The translations under genes and the position numbers were made by a program. This document shows, one piece after another, positions 18,309-27,483 of a DNA stretch of 64,000 nucleotides; position 1 is the stretch's first letter, and the number at the start of each line of letters is the position of its first letter. Origin of the DNA: Burkholderiaceae bacterium (GTDB lineage: Bacteria > Pseudomonadota > Gammaproteobacteria > Burkholderiales > Burkholderiaceae); contig JAGTRK010000006.1 of the NCBI GenBank assembly GCA_018261955.1, positions 1 to 64,000 of the forward strand. The letters run 5' to 3'. The notes under the pieces are model-generated. The model had not been told where the DNA came from and did not search any database. It saw nothing but the letters and a program-made list of their open reading frames with translations.

Positions 18309-19019
18309 TTAGATGGCTCTACGCGCCAACATTTCTTTAATCTTACCTATCGCTTTGGTTGGATTCAATTCTTTCGGACACACATCCACGCAGTTCATAA
18401 TCGTATGACAGCGGAACAAACGGTATGGGTCGTCCAAATTGTCCAAACGCGAAGCAGTCGCTTCATCGCGAGTATCGGCAATGAAGCGATACGCTGCGAG
18501 CAAGCCAGCTGGCCCGACAAATTTATCAGGGTTCCACCAGAACGATGGGCATGAAGTCGAGCAACACGCACACAAGATACATTCGTACAAGCCATTGAGT
18601 TCGTCCCGTTGCTCTGGAGACTGCAAACGCTCCTTCTCAGGCGCAGGTGAATTGTTCACCAAGTATGGTTTAATCGAGTGGTATTGATTGAAGAAGTCGG
18701 TCATATCGACAATCAAATCGCGCACCACAGGCAAACCCGGCAGTGGGCGCAAGACGATGGTTTGTGGCAAGTCGTTGAGGTTGGTCAAACATGCCAAGCC
18801 ATTTTTACCATTGATGTTCATCGCATCCGAACCACACACACCTTCGCGGCATGAACGGCGGAATGAAATGGTTTCGTCCTTGGTTTTCAGGCGCAACAGT
18901 GCGTCGAGCAACATGCGATCGGTTGATTCCAATTCAATCTCAATCGTTTGCATATAAGGTTTCGCGTCTTTATCTGGATCGTAGCGATAAACCTGAAACG
19001 TGCGAGTATTTTTACTCAT
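18309..19019 (-). CDS. sdhB: Succinate dehydrogenase iron-sulfur subunit
   Basis: SdhB carries electrons from the flavoprotein to ubiquinone through three iron-sulfur clusters. The 236-residue protein has the 2Fe-2S ligands in CREGVCGSDAMNINGKNGLAC, the 4Fe-4S site CILCACCSTSCP and the 3Fe-4S site CHTIMNCVDVCP, all complete. It is the last gene of the operon, 25 bp after sdhA, and ends before a strong terminator. gltA, which often follows in Burkholderiales, is not here. Confidence 0.98.
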   Translation of the reverse strand: MSKNTRTFQVYRYDPDKDAKPYMQTIEIELESTDRMLLDALLRLKTKDETISFRRSCREGVCGSDAMNINGKNGLACLTNLNDLPQTIVLRPLPGLPVVRDLIVDMTDFFNQYHSIKPYLVNNSPAPEKERLQSPEQRDELNGLYECILCACCSTSCPSFWWNPDKFVGPAGLLAAYRFIADTRDEATASRLDNLDDPYRLFRCHTIMNCVDVCPKELNPTKAIGKIKEMLARRAI

Positions 19020-19044
19020 AATCGTGTCCTTTTTGTCTTTGCAA

Positions 19045-20841
19045 TTAGAATGTGCGTGGTTTCGGTGGCACGGTGTCCACAGTCAATGGCTTCATTTGTA
19101 CAGGTTTGTACGTCAGTTTGTTGCCATCACGATGCCACAAAGTGTGTTTCATCCATTCTTTGTCATTGCGTCCCAATGGGTGCTCTGGGTGGTTTTCTGG
19201 GTGCTCGTAGTCAAGCACGCTGTGCGCACCGCGACATTCATGACGCGCCGCCGCAGAGACCATGGTCGCCTTCGCCACTTCGATGAGGTTGTCCACTTCG
19301 AGGGCTTCGACACGTGCGGTATTGAACACTTTGGATTTGTCACGCAAATGGATGCGTCCCACTTGCTCGGCAATGTCCATAATCGAGACCACACCTTTGT
19401 CCATGGTTTCTTGCGTGCGAAACACCGCCGCGTGTTTTTGCATGGATGCACGAATATTGTCCGCCACGTCTTGCGCGTATTCGCCCGAAGTTGAATTTTC
19501 CAAACGTGCCAAGCGTGCTTCGGTCATGTCCGATGCGTCTTTGGGCAAGTCTTTGTGGTTCAATGCCGAATGCTTAATCGCATCAACGATGTGGTTACCT
19601 GCCGAGCGACCGAATACCACCAAGTCAAGCAGTGAGTTGGTACCCAAACGGTTCGCGCCATGCACCGATACGCATGAGCATTCGCCAACCGCATAAAAAC
19701 CATTGACCACTTTGTTTGCACCTGTCTCGTCAGGCACCACCACTTGACCATAAATATTGGTTGGAATACCACCCATTTGATAGTGAATCGTCGGTACGAC
19801 TGGAATCGGCTCTTTAGACGCATCGACGTTGGCGAATTTTTTCGCGATTTCAAAAATTGATGGCAAACGTTTCATAATGGTTTCTTTACCAATATGCGTT
19901 ACGTCGAGCAATACGTGGTCTTTGTTTGGACCCACGCCACGACCTTCTTTAATTTCTTGATCCATTGAGCGTGATACGAAGTCACGTGGTGCCAAATCTT
20001 TCAAAGTCGGCGCGTAACGTTCCATGAAACGCTCGCCATTGGCATTGCGCAAAATCCCGCCTTCACCGCGCACGCCTTCGGTAATCAATACGCCTGCACC
20101 TGCCACACCCGTTGGGTGGAATTGCCAGAATTCCATGTCTTGCAAGGGTATGCCCGCACGCGCCGCCATGCCCAAGCCGTCGCCTGTATTGATAAACGCA
20201 TTGGTCGATGCCGCGAAAATACGCCCTGCACCCCCCGTTGCGAACAACGTGACTTTGGCTTGCAAAGTCATCACTTCGCCTGTTTCCATTTCGAGCGCAG
20301 TCACACCCAAAACGTCGCCTTCTGAGTCGCGAATCAAATCCAAAGCCATCCACTCAACGAAAAATTGCGTGTTCGCACGCACATTGCGTTGATACAAAGT
20401 GTGCAATAAAGCATGACCTGTGCGATCAGCCGCCGCGCAGGCGCGTGGTACGGGTTTTTCGCCATAGTTGGCAGAGTGACCACCGAATGGACGCTGATAA
20501 ATCGTGCCATCCGCATTGCGGTCAAACGGCATACCGAAATGTTCTAATTCGTAGACGTTTTGTGCGGCTTGACGACACATAAATTCAATCGCATCTTGGT
20601 CGCCCAACCAGTCAGAACCTTTGACCGTGTCATAGAAATGGTAGTGCCAGTTGTCTTCTGACATATTGCCCAAAGACGCGCCAATACCACCCTGCGCCGC
20701 CACGGTGTGTGAGCGCGTTGGGAATACTTTAGAGAGAACCGCAACTGATAAACCCGCTTCAGAGAGTTGCAAAGCAGCGCGCAGACCAGAACCGCCCGCA
20801 CCCACCACCACGACATCGTATTTTTTAGTTAAAAGTGCCAT
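19045..20841 (-). CDS. sdhA: Succinate dehydrogenase flavoprotein subunit
   Basis: SdhA oxidises succinate to fumarate with covalently bound FAD. The 598-residue protein shows the dinucleotide fold VVVVGAGGSGLRAALQLSEAG, then the FAD attachment region TRSHTVAAQGGIGA with the flavinylated His. The substrate-site stretch HYQMGGIPTN and the GANRLGTNSLLDLVVFGR block are also complete. It starts 9 bp after the sdhD stop and forms the soluble part of complex II with sdhB. Confidence 0.98.
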   Translation of the reverse strand: MALLTKKYDVVVVGAGGSGLRAALQLSEAGLSVAVLSKVFPTRSHTVAAQGGIGASLGNMSEDNWHYHFYDTVKGSDWLGDQDAIEFMCRQAAQNVYELEHFGMPFDRNADGTIYQRPFGGHSANYGEKPVPRACAAADRTGHALLHTLYQRNVRANTQFFVEWMALDLIRDSEGDVLGVTALEMETGEVMTLQAKVTLFATGGAGRIFAASTNAFINTGDGLGMAARAGIPLQDMEFWQFHPTGVAGAGVLITEGVRGEGGILRNANGERFMERYAPTLKDLAPRDFVSRSMDQEIKEGRGVGPNKDHVLLDVTHIGKETIMKRLPSIFEIAKKFANVDASKEPIPVVPTIHYQMGGIPTNIYGQVVVPDETGANKVVNGFYAVGECSCVSVHGANRLGTNSLLDLVVFGRSAGNHIVDAIKHSALNHKDLPKDASDMTEARLARLENSTSGEYAQDVADNIRASMQKHAAVFRTQETMDKGVVSIMDIAEQVGRIHLRDKSKVFNTARVEALEVDNLIEVAKATMVSAAARHECRGAHSVLDYEHPENHPEHPLGRNDKEWMKHTLWHRDGNKLTYKPVQMKPLTVDTVPPKPRTF

Positions 20842-20850
20842 TGTTATTCC

Positions 20851-21225
20851 TTAAATCGCCAATACCGCGCCAATGCCGTACAACGCACAGCCGAGCAACC
20901 ATAAAATTGTAAACACGTGCAAAAACATACGCACACGCGCGCTTTTCACATAATCCATCCAAATATCACGCACGCCGATCCACGCATGATAAACCACCGC
21001 CAAGATGGTAAATAAGGTCAGAGTTTTCACTGCGCCACAGCCCATGAATGCATTCCAGCCTGCAAAGGACAAATCCGACGCAAACAGCCAATGCAATGCC
21101 ATGACCGCCACCCAAATAAAGATAATCACGCCCGTCACGCGTTGAGCCAACCAACCTTTCCAACCATAATGCGCACCCGTGACCACACGTTCGGTGCCTG
21201 CTTTAATATTATTCATACCATTCAC
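20851..21225 (-). CDS. sdhD: Succinate dehydrogenase membrane anchor subunit D
   Basis: This 124-residue protein with three membrane spans anchors complex II and helps bind heme b and ubiquinone. The segment YHAWIGVRDIWMDYVKSARVR contains the His heme ligand and the Asp-Tyr quinone-site pair of the family, and AQRVTGVIIFIW begins the first span. It lies 8 bp after sdhC and 9 bp before sdhA. Confidence 0.94.
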   Translation of the reverse strand: MNGMNNIKAGTERVVTGAHYGWKGWLAQRVTGVIIFIWVAVMALHWLFASDLSFAGWNAFMGCGAVKTLTLFTILAVVYHAWIGVRDIWMDYVKSARVRMFLHVFTILWLLGCALYGIGAVLAI

Positions 21226-21233
21226 CCCGTGCT

Positions 21234-21641
21234 TTATGCAAATAACTTCACTGCAAACAACGCAGTCAAAGCCAAACTAATAATCAACACCACCAAAGCC
21301 GTTTGATGACCACCCTCTTTGGAGACCTTGTAATGCAAGTCAATCAAGATGTAGCGAATGCCCGCAACTGCGTGGTGCAAAATCGCCCAAATCAAACCCA
21401 ACAGAATGATTTTCACCAAAGGGTTTGTCAAAATGCTGTGCGCCGTGGCAAATTTTTGCTCAGATGTAAACACCGAAACAATCAATGCCATAATCAAAGG
21501 CAAAAATAAAAACAAACCCAAACCGCTGATTCGATGCAAAATCGAAACCTTGCCAGCCAATGGCAAACGGTAGTTGCGCAAATCGGAAATCCCGATGTTA
21601 CGAAACTCCGCACGTTGGGCTTTTTGTGGTGATTGACCCAT
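21234..21641 (-). CDS. sdhC: Succinate dehydrogenase cytochrome b556 subunit
   Basis: SdhC is the second membrane anchor of complex II. The chosen ATG (21641) has GAGG seven bases upstream and yields 135 residues beginning MGQSPQKAQRAEFRNIGISD; a longer frame to 21701 lacks a ribosome site. Three spans are visible. SILHRISGLGLFLFLP is the conserved quinone-site helix and HHAVAGIRYILID contains the heme-ligand His. First gene of sdhCDAB, with 87 bp to the GntR gene upstream in the same direction. Confidence 0.95.
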   Translation of the reverse strand: MGQSPQKAQRAEFRNIGISDLRNYRLPLAGKVSILHRISGLGLFLFLPLIMALIVSVFTSEQKFATAHSILTNPLVKIILLGLIWAILHHAVAGIRYILIDLHYKVSKEGGHQTALVVLIISLALTALFAVKLFA

Positions 21642-21728
21642 ATAAGACCTCGCTAAGTTAAAAAAAATTAAAAATTTGATTGAAAAATCAACCCTGCTCA
21701 AGATGTCAAATGCTTGTACTCTAAACCA

Positions 21729-22478
21729 CTAAATCAATTCATTGCGATAATGATAATGCTGGGTGCTGTACCAACCCAAACGCACCTCAACAGGCTGATC
21801 CGCATAGGTATAAGACACGCGTTCAATATACAAAACCGCCGAATTAGGAGCAATCTCCAACTTTTGTGCTACTTCACTATTGGCCAACTGCGCGGACAAA
21901 TGCTCCACCGCGCGTATCATGCGCACATTGTATTCTGCTTCAAACCAACCGTACAAGCCGCCCTTGTAATTGACCAACTTTTCCAACGTCACATCCGTAA
22001 ATATCAATTTGGGCAACCAAATATACTCAAAAACCGCAGGCTCGTCCTCAAACGACAACAAGCGGCTAATCACCACCGCAGATTCGTTTTCTTTCAGTTG
22101 CAATCGCTCCCGCACCAACGCAGGTGGAACCGCCTCAACCACATCCAACACATTTGAATAGGTTTTAAATTCAGCATTCTCGTTTTGTTGCATGCGCAAA
22201 AAACGAAAACGATTCACAGGCTCCTGATGCGTTGCCACGAATGTACCGCGCCCTTGACGACGCACGAGTAATTTTTCAGAAGTCAACTCGTCAATCGCCT
22301 TGCGCACCGTACCTTGGCTGACTTTATAACGCACTGCCAAATCAACTTCGGACGGAATCATTTCGCCCGCGTTCCACTCGCCTTGCTCCAAACTTTGCAA
22401 AAGCAATGCCTTAATCTGCTGATACAATGGGCTAAAAACGGGCGATGCGTCCGTCGTAACCTCATCAACATTTGCCAT
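21729..22478 (-). CDS. GntR family (HutC/UTRA subfamily) transcriptional regulator
   Basis: The 249-residue protein has an N-terminal winged helix (about residues 15-85: PLYQQIKALLLQSLEQGEW...IPSEVDLAVRYKVSQGTVRKAIDEL...GRGTFVA) and a C-terminal UTRA effector domain (about 100-245, ending VRLGWYSTQHYHYRNELI). It stands between sdhC, same direction, and the divergent mdh. The gene order mdh / gntR / sdhCDAB recurs in Burkholderiales, so control of TCA-cycle genes is likely. A perfect 12-bp palindrome about 150 bp upstream, before the mdh promoter, is a candidate operator. The effector is unknown. Confidence 0.9.
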   Translation of the reverse strand: MANVDEVTTDASPVFSPLYQQIKALLLQSLEQGEWNAGEMIPSEVDLAVRYKVSQGTVRKAIDELTSEKLLVRRQGRGTFVATHQEPVNRFRFLRMQQNENAEFKTYSNVLDVVEAVPPALVRERLQLKENESAVVISRLLSFEDEPAVFEYIWLPKLIFTDVTLEKLVNYKGGLYGWFEAEYNVRMIRAVEHLSAQLANSEVAQKLEIAPNSAVLYIERVSYTYADQPVEVRLGWYSTQHYHYRNELI

Positions 22479-22624
22479 AGTGGTTCCCTAAATTATTCGT
22501 CCGTGTGATTAAACCCATACATTTCAACGAGTTACGCAATTTTCAATCGTGAATGAAACTGGTGAACTTCATATTTTGACCTCAATTATGCCCCAAACCA
22601 GTGCCAATGTCTATGGGTTTGTTA

Positions 22625-22636
22625 TCTTATATAAGA
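22625..22636. promoter_or_regulatory. Candidate operator palindrome between the GntR gene and mdh
   Basis: TCTTATATAAGA is a perfect 12-bp palindrome, extended imperfectly by flanking TTA...GATAAGA. It sits 11 bp upstream of the mdh -35. AT-centred palindromes of this size are typical GntR-family sites. Binding is inferred. Confidence 0.5.
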
Positions 22637-22647
22637 GATAAGACCTC

Positions 22648-22676
22648 TTGACGCAAAGGCAATCCTACTTTACACT
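22648..22676 (+). promoter_or_regulatory. Sigma-70 promoter of mdh
   Basis: TTGACG (22648-22653), a 17-bp spacer and TACACT (22671-22676) lie 50 bp before the mdh ATG. Confidence 0.75.
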
Positions 22677-22726
22677 CATGTGTGTTCGTGATTTTTCATT
22701 TTTTTAACCCAAACTAAGGACTCATT

Positions 22727-23710
22727 ATGTCAAAAGCCCCTATGCGTGTTGCCGTCACTGGCGCAGCTGGTCAAATCTGTTATTCAATCCTATTCCGCAT
22801 CGCCAATGGCGACATGTTGGGCAAAGACCAACCCGTGATTTTGCAATTATTGGACATCACCCCTTCCATCCCTGCGGTTAAAGGCGTTGTGATGGAATTG
22901 GACGATTGCGCATTCCCATTATTGGCTGGCGTGACGATTTCTGACGATCCAAACGTTGCGTTCAAAGATGCCGACGTCGCGATTTTGGTTGGTGCACGTC
23001 CACGTGGTCCCGGCATGGAACGTGCGGATTTGCTCGCAGCCAACGGTGCGATTTTCACTGTTCAAGGTAAAGCATTGAACGATCATGCCAAACGCGACGT
23101 TAAAGTATTGGTGGTGGGCAACCCAGCCAACACCAACGCCTACATCGCGATGAAATCGGCTCCAGATTTGCCACGCGAAAACTTCACCGCAATGCTCCGC
23201 TTGGATCACAACCGTGCCGCGAGCCAAATCGCTACGAAAACGGGTAAATCAATTGACTCAATTGAAAAATTGGCCGTTTGGGGCAACCACAGCCCAACCA
23301 TGTACCCTGACACGCGCTTTGCCACCATCGGCGGCGAATCTGTAGATGGCTTAATCAATGACCAAGAATGGACTCGCGACACCTTCATCCCAACCGTGGG
23401 CAAACGCGGTGCGGCGATTATCGAAGCGCGTGGCTTGTCTTCTGCGGCTTCTGCTGCGAATGCGGCGATTGACCACATCCGCGATTGGGTGTTGGGCACC
23501 AATGGCAAATGGGTCACCATGGGCGTTCCATCAAACGGCGACTATGGCATTCCTAAAGACACCATGTATGGTTTCCCTGTGACTTGCGAAAACGGCAAGT
23601 ACACCATCGTGACTGGCTTGGAAATCGACGAATTCTCACGCGGCAAAATGGATGCCACGTTGAAAGAATTGGAAGATGAAAAGGCTGGTGTAGCCCATTT
23701 ATTGGGCTAA
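22727..23710 (+). CDS. mdh: Malate dehydrogenase (NAD-dependent)
   Basis: Mdh oxidises malate to oxaloacetate in the TCA cycle. The 327-residue protein is of the beta-proteobacterial/cytosolic-like type: NAD fold [25 protein letters not shown] with the acidic NAD-ribose ligand, the substrate Arg pair in [22 protein letters not shown], and the catalytic [11 protein letters not shown] with its His. RBS AAGGA precedes the ATG. It is divergent from the GntR/sdh genes and followed by an unusual run of hairpins. Confidence 0.97.
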   Translation: MSKAPMRVAVTGAAGQICYSILFRIANGDMLGKDQPVILQLLDITPSIPAVKGVVMELDDCAFPLLAGVTISDDPNVAFKDADVAILVGARPRGPGMERADLLAANGAIFTVQGKALNDHAKRDVKVLVVGNPANTNAYIAMKSAPDLPRENFTAMLRLDHNRAASQIATKTGKSIDSIEKLAVWGNHSPTMYPDTRFATIGGESVDGLINDQEWTRDTFIPTVGKRGAAIIEARGLSSAASAANAAIDHIRDWVLGTNGKWVTMGVPSNGDYGIPKDTMYGFPVTCENGKYTIVTGLEIDEFSRGKMDATLKELEDEKAGVAHLLG

Positions 23711-23802
23711 GTTTGGCGCGATGCGCCAAACCTGATGATGCTTACGCATCATCAGCAACAGCCTTTCGGTGAAGACTAATGCACGTTTTTTGCGCGTTAG
23801 TC
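23711..23802 (+). other. Three consecutive hairpins after mdh
   Basis: Directly after the stop codon come three stems: a perfect 9-bp stem (23711-23719/23723-23731), a perfect 10-bp stem (23732-23741/23746-23755) abutting it, and a 9-bp stem (23774-23782/23794-23802). None has a T-run. A proper terminator follows at 23851. They may protect the mdh transcript's 3' end or form a small RNA. Confidence 0.6.
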
Positions 23803-23850
23803 GAAACCAAAATGCAGGCGTTGTAAATTTTCGCTGTTTGCATCACTCAG

Positions 23851-23879
23851 ACCCCACTGAAAATATCAGTGGGGTTTTT
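23851..23879 (+). terminator. Rho-independent terminator of mdh
   Basis: ACCCCACTGA/TCAGTGGGGT is a perfect 10-bp stem with a 5-nt loop, followed by TTTTG. Confidence 0.92.
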
Positions 23880-23947
23880 GTATCGATGCGCACACCACAT
23901 CCAAACTACCGTACAATGACGTTTTGAATTTTTCGGACGAAACCACC

Positions 23948-24367
23948 ATGCTTTATCTCTGGCTCAAAACCCTACACATCGTGTTTATCGCTTCTTGGTT
24001 TGCTGGTTTATTCTATTTACCACGCATTTTCGTTAATCTCGCCGCTGAAACAGACCCAAATGCCTCTGCACGCCTACTCGGTATGGCGCAACGTTTATAC
24101 CGATTTATGACCATCATTGCGATTCCCGCTTTGGTTTTGGGTTTTTGGTTGTGGATACAATTTTTTTGGGGCTCTGGCGCATGGGTTCATGCCAAGTTGA
24201 CCTTGGTGGCAGTGGTGTGTGTGTATCACTGGTATTGCCAAGTTTTACTCAAACAATTCATGGCAGGTCAAAACACCAAATCCCACGTCTGGTATCGCTG
24301 GTTCAATGAAGCCCCAGTTTTGTTGATGTTGATGATTGTGGCTTTGGTGGTGATTAAACCCTTCTAA
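23948..24367 (+). CDS. hemJ: Protoporphyrinogen IX oxidase HemJ-type (CopD-like) membrane protein
   Basis: HemJ oxidises protoporphyrinogen IX to protoporphyrin IX in heme synthesis at the inner membrane. From the ATG at 23948 the protein has 139 residues with four membrane spans. It starts MLYLWLKTLHIVFIASWFAG, and the conserved His is residue 10. The second conserved residue of the family, a Lys, is at position 83 in WVHAKLTLV. Both are essential in studied HemJ proteins. The frame extends eight residues upstream without support. Confidence 0.85.
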   Translation: MLYLWLKTLHIVFIASWFAGLFYLPRIFVNLAAETDPNASARLLGMAQRLYRFMTIIAIPALVLGFWLWIQFFWGSGAWVHAKLTLVAVVCVYHWYCQVLLKQFMAGQNTKSHVWYRWFNEAPVLLMLMIVALVVIKPF

Positions 24368-24447
24368 AACTGTACACAAAACCAACCATCTTCAACCCAC
24401 TGCGGGGGCAATAACATGTCCCCACCCAACCACCTAAGAAAAGCACC

Positions 24448-25605
24448 ATGTCCACACTCTCTTTTTTCGCGCCCTGCCCGCGCGGCTTGGAAGCCCTACT
24501 GGCTGGCGAACTCAAAGCCATCAACGCCAGCCACATCAAACCGACCCACGGCGGCGTGGCCTTTGCAGGTGACTTGGCGGTGCTCTACCGCGCCAATCTG
24601 CACTCGCGCATCGCTTCGCGGATTTTGTTGCGCCTGGGTTCAGCGGGCTATCGCACTGAGGACGATATTTACAACCTCGCCGCACGCATGCCGTGGAGCA
24701 GTTATTTCACGCCCGAGCAAACCATCAAGGTCGAAGTGACTGCGATTAAATGCCCGCTGAAAAGTTTGGAATTCATCACCTTGCGTGTCAAAGATGCCGT
24801 GTGCGATTACTTCCGCGATTTAATGGACAAACGCCCCAGCGTGGATACCGCCACACCCGATGTGCGCATCTATGCATTTTTGACCGAATTTGATGCCACG
24901 ATGTACATTGACACGTCTGGCGAAGCCCTATTTAAACGCGGCTGGCGCATGGACAAAGGTCGCGCACCGCTGCGCGAAAACCTCGCTGCGGGTCTGGTCA
25001 TGCTCTCAGGCTGGAAACCGAATCAAGCCCTGCTCGATCCGATGTGTGGCAGTGGCACGATTATCATTGAAGCGGGCTTGATTGCCGCAAATATTCCACC
25101 AGGCATAAACCGTGGCTTTGCCTTTGAGCACTACCGTGGTCTGGATAAAACCCTGTGGCACAAAGTCAAGAATGACGTGAAAATCGACAAAACCCAGCGC
25201 GCACTCTACGCCTCGGACATCAGTGCCTACGCAGTCGAAGACATTGAACGAAATTTACAACGCGCAGGCTTGCCCTTCGCCGTGGCGTTTGAGCAAAACA
25301 ATGCGTTGGACGTGATGCCGCCCGCCAAATCGGGTGTGATGATTTGCAACCCACCGTATGGCGAGCGGATTGACGTGACCACCTCGAACGAGACCTCGGT
25401 GTTTTTCAAACAATGGGCGGATCATTTGAAGCAAAACTACGCAGGCTGGAACGCGTACATTCTCACCAGCGATCGAGATACGCCGAAATACATGCGTCTG
25501 TCTGCGAGTAAAAAAACCCCGTTGTTCAACGGTGCGCTGGATTGCCGTTTGTTTGAATTTAAAATGGTGGCGGGCAGCGCCCGCAAAGAAAAACCAACTA
25601 CCTAA
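24448..25605 (+). CDS. THUMP-domain 23S rRNA guanine-N2 methyltransferase (RlmL N-half type)
   Basis: A 385-residue S-adenosylmethionine-dependent RNA methyltransferase of the UPF0020 family. Residues ~1-160 form the ferredoxin-like/THUMP RNA-binding part (SFFAPCPRGLEALLAGEL at the start). The catalytic domain has LLDPMCGSGTIIIEAGLIA (SAM motif I) and MICNPPYGERI (NPPY catalytic motif for N2-guanine methylation). It corresponds to the N-terminal half of E. coli RlmKL, which methylates G2445. The RlmK half is absent, as in most betaproteobacteria. Confidence 0.9.
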   Translation: MSTLSFFAPCPRGLEALLAGELKAINASHIKPTHGGVAFAGDLAVLYRANLHSRIASRILLRLGSAGYRTEDDIYNLAARMPWSSYFTPEQTIKVEVTAIKCPLKSLEFITLRVKDAVCDYFRDLMDKRPSVDTATPDVRIYAFLTEFDATMYIDTSGEALFKRGWRMDKGRAPLRENLAAGLVMLSGWKPNQALLDPMCGSGTIIIEAGLIAANIPPGINRGFAFEHYRGLDKTLWHKVKNDVKIDKTQRALYASDISAYAVEDIERNLQRAGLPFAVAFEQNNALDVMPPAKSGVMICNPPYGERIDVTTSNETSVFFKQWADHLKQNYAGWNAYILTSDRDTPKYMRLSASKKTPLFNGALDCRLFEFKMVAGSARKEKPTT

Positions 25606-25663
25606 AAAACCGCGTTCATCACTAAAGCACACTCTGAACATTAATACCTTTATTTTCACCATC

Positions 25664-25996
25664 ATGACTCAGAATAAACCCCTTTCAGACTTTGAAGCCA
25701 TCGAGCAAGCCAAACTCAACACCGAAACCGCCCTGATGCCGTGGCATGAATTACAACGATTTTTCGCGCAAGGCGTGGTGATGAACATTGCCCCGCATTT
25801 AGACCTGCTCGAAGTCGCGAGCAAAATGAGTGTGGATGATGTGACCGCCGTGCGCGCTTGGTTTGAAGCAGGTGAATTGGCACACGTGACCGATGCATTG
25901 GCGAACCGTTGGTTTGAACACAACACCGAATTGTGGACTGTGGTGGTCAAACCCTACATTCTGGTGCAAGAGCCTAAAAATCAAATGGTGCACTAA
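25664..25996 (+). CDS. DUF2288 family protein
   Basis: This 110-residue cytoplasmic protein has the DUF2288 pattern: AKLNTETALMPWHELQRFFAQGVVMNIAPHLDLLEVASKM followed by a Trp-rich C-terminal half. Its function is not established. The chosen ATG is at 25664. An in-frame extension to 25532 overlaps the end of the methyltransferase gene and has no family support. It lies 58 bp after that gene and may share its transcript. Confidence 0.82.
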   Translation: MTQNKPLSDFEAIEQAKLNTETALMPWHELQRFFAQGVVMNIAPHLDLLEVASKMSVDDVTAVRAWFEAGELAHVTDALANRWFEHNTELWTVVVKPYILVQEPKNQMVH

Positions 25997-26012
25997 CACT
26001 CCCATGGGTTTT

Positions 26013-26065
26013 ACAGATGGATTGCCACGCAAAAATCGCTCGCAGTGACGCGCAATAATCTGCAA
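26013..26065. repeat. REP-like palindromic repeat
   Basis: CAGATGGATTGC at the left and GCAATAATCTG at the right form an imperfect inverted repeat. They surround GATTGCCACGC...CGCAGTGACG, resembling the common 'CGTCATTGCGAGC...GCAATCC' intergenic element. Only one copy is in the window. Confidence 0.4.
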
Positions 26066-26137
26066 TGGATAAAGCCAACGCCATCATAGCAAGGCACGAA
26101 GCCATCCATGCGCACCAACGCACATCCAAAAAGTCGA

Positions 26138-26143
26138 TATAAT
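26138..26143 (+). promoter_or_regulatory. -10 element next to the cca start codon
   Basis: A perfect TATAAT ends seven bases before the ATG at 26150. Transcription would begin at or next to the A of the ATG, giving a leaderless or nearly leaderless message. No convincing -35 is seen. Confidence 0.45.
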
Positions 26144-26149
26144 CAACGC

Positions 26150-27457
26150 ATGTCAAACACTCAAACCACTCCGTTATCAACCCCGCGCACCTACTGCGTC
26201 GGCGGCGCGGTGCGTGATGCGTTGATGGGTTTGGCTGCCAACGATGCCGATTATGTGGTGGTCGGCAGCACCCCCGAAGCCATGCTCGCGCAGGGCTATA
26301 TTCCAGTCGGCAAAGATTTCCCTGTTTTTCTCCACCCAGTGACCCACGACGAGTATGCACTGGCGCGCACCGAGCGCAAAACCGCACAGGGCTACACAGG
26401 TTTCGCAGTGCATTTCGCACCCGATGTGACACTGGAAGAAGATTTGGCACGGCGCGATTTGACCATCAATGCGATGGCGCGTGAAGTATCGCCCAATGGC
26501 GCATTGGGTGAACTGGGTGAACTCATAGACCCCTACGGTGGACTGGCGGATATTCAAAATAAAATTCTGCGCCACGTCTCACCTGCTTTTGCCGAAGACC
26601 CCGTGCGGATTTTGCGCTTGGCACGCTTTGCTGCGCGTTGGGCGGATTTCACCGTTGCGCCTGAAACCATGAATCTGATGCGCGAAATGGTGGACAATGG
26701 CGAGACCCGCGCCCTCGTACCTGAGCGCGTTTGGGCAGAAATTGCCCGTGGCTTGATGGAAGCCACGCCCTCGCGGATGTTTGTTATCCTGCGCGAATGT
26801 GGTTTGCTCGCGCAGTGGTTGCCCGAAGTTGATGCCCTGTTCGGCGTACCGCAACGTGCCGATTACCACCCCGAAATTGACACAGGTGTGCATGTCATGA
26901 TGGTCATTGACTATGCCGCCAAACTCAATTTAAATTTAGAATCACGCTACGCCGCTCTGTGCCACGACCTCGGTAAAGGCAACACACCCGCGAACATCCT
27001 GCCGCGCCATGTCGGACACGAATCGCGCGGTGTGCCACTCGCCAAAGCCCTGTCCGAGCGGCTTAAAGTACCACGCGCCTGCGTGGACTATGCGCGCCTG
27101 ATTGCGCATGAACACACGAATTTTTATAAGTTGCCAGAATTGCGCCCATCCACGGTGCTCAACATCATTAAACGTTGCGATGGTCTGCGTCGTCCCGAGC
27201 GATTCCGTGATTTGCTGCATGCTTCGCTTGCCGACTCGCGCGGGCGCGGTGGCGATTTTCCAAACCGTCCTGCGCTGTGGTATGACGCATGGTTGATGTT
27301 GCTCGATACTTTATTGGCTTTAGACAATGGTGCAATTGCCTTGGCGCACGAGCATGAGCCCGAACACATTCCCAATGCGATTTTAGAAGCACAACTGCGC
27401 GCGATTACGCCTGCTCTACAAAACTGGCAGGCAATGGTTCGCACCGCAAACACTTAA
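26150..27457 (+). CDS. cca: CCA-adding tRNA nucleotidyltransferase (multifunctional, HD domain)
   Basis: Cca adds or repairs the 3'-CCA of tRNAs. Starting from the ATG at 26150 the protein has 435 residues. Motif YCVGGAVRDALMG (residues 15-27) is followed by the catalytic carboxylates NDADYVVVG. LEEDLARRDLTINAMA, DPYGGLADIQNKILRHV and EDPVRILRLARFAARW are the nucleotide-selection and template motifs. A C-terminal HD domain (ALCHDLGKG) supports extra phosphatase/phosphodiesterase activity as in E. coli. An upstream in-frame ATG (26108) lies before the -10 and is unlikely. Confidence 0.95.
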   Translation: MSNTQTTPLSTPRTYCVGGAVRDALMGLAANDADYVVVGSTPEAMLAQGYIPVGKDFPVFLHPVTHDEYALARTERKTAQGYTGFAVHFAPDVTLEEDLARRDLTINAMAREVSPNGALGELGELIDPYGGLADIQNKILRHVSPAFAEDPVRILRLARFAARWADFTVAPETMNLMREMVDNGETRALVPERVWAEIARGLMEATPSRMFVILRECGLLAQWLPEVDALFGVPQRADYHPEIDTGVHVMMVIDYAAKLNLNLESRYAALCHDLGKGNTPANILPRHVGHESRGVPLAKALSERLKVPRACVDYARLIAHEHTNFYKLPELRPSTVLNIIKRCDGLRRPERFRDLLHASLADSRGRGGDFPNRPALWYDAWLMLLDTLLALDNGAIALAHEHEPEHIPNAILEAQLRAITPALQNWQAMVRTANT

Positions 27458-27483
27458 AAAATATACTGGACATAAGGACACAT

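Noticed and set aside
25532-25663. Longer start for the DUF2288 protein
   Set aside because: The extra residues overlap the methyltransferase gene in another frame and do not resemble the family N-terminus.
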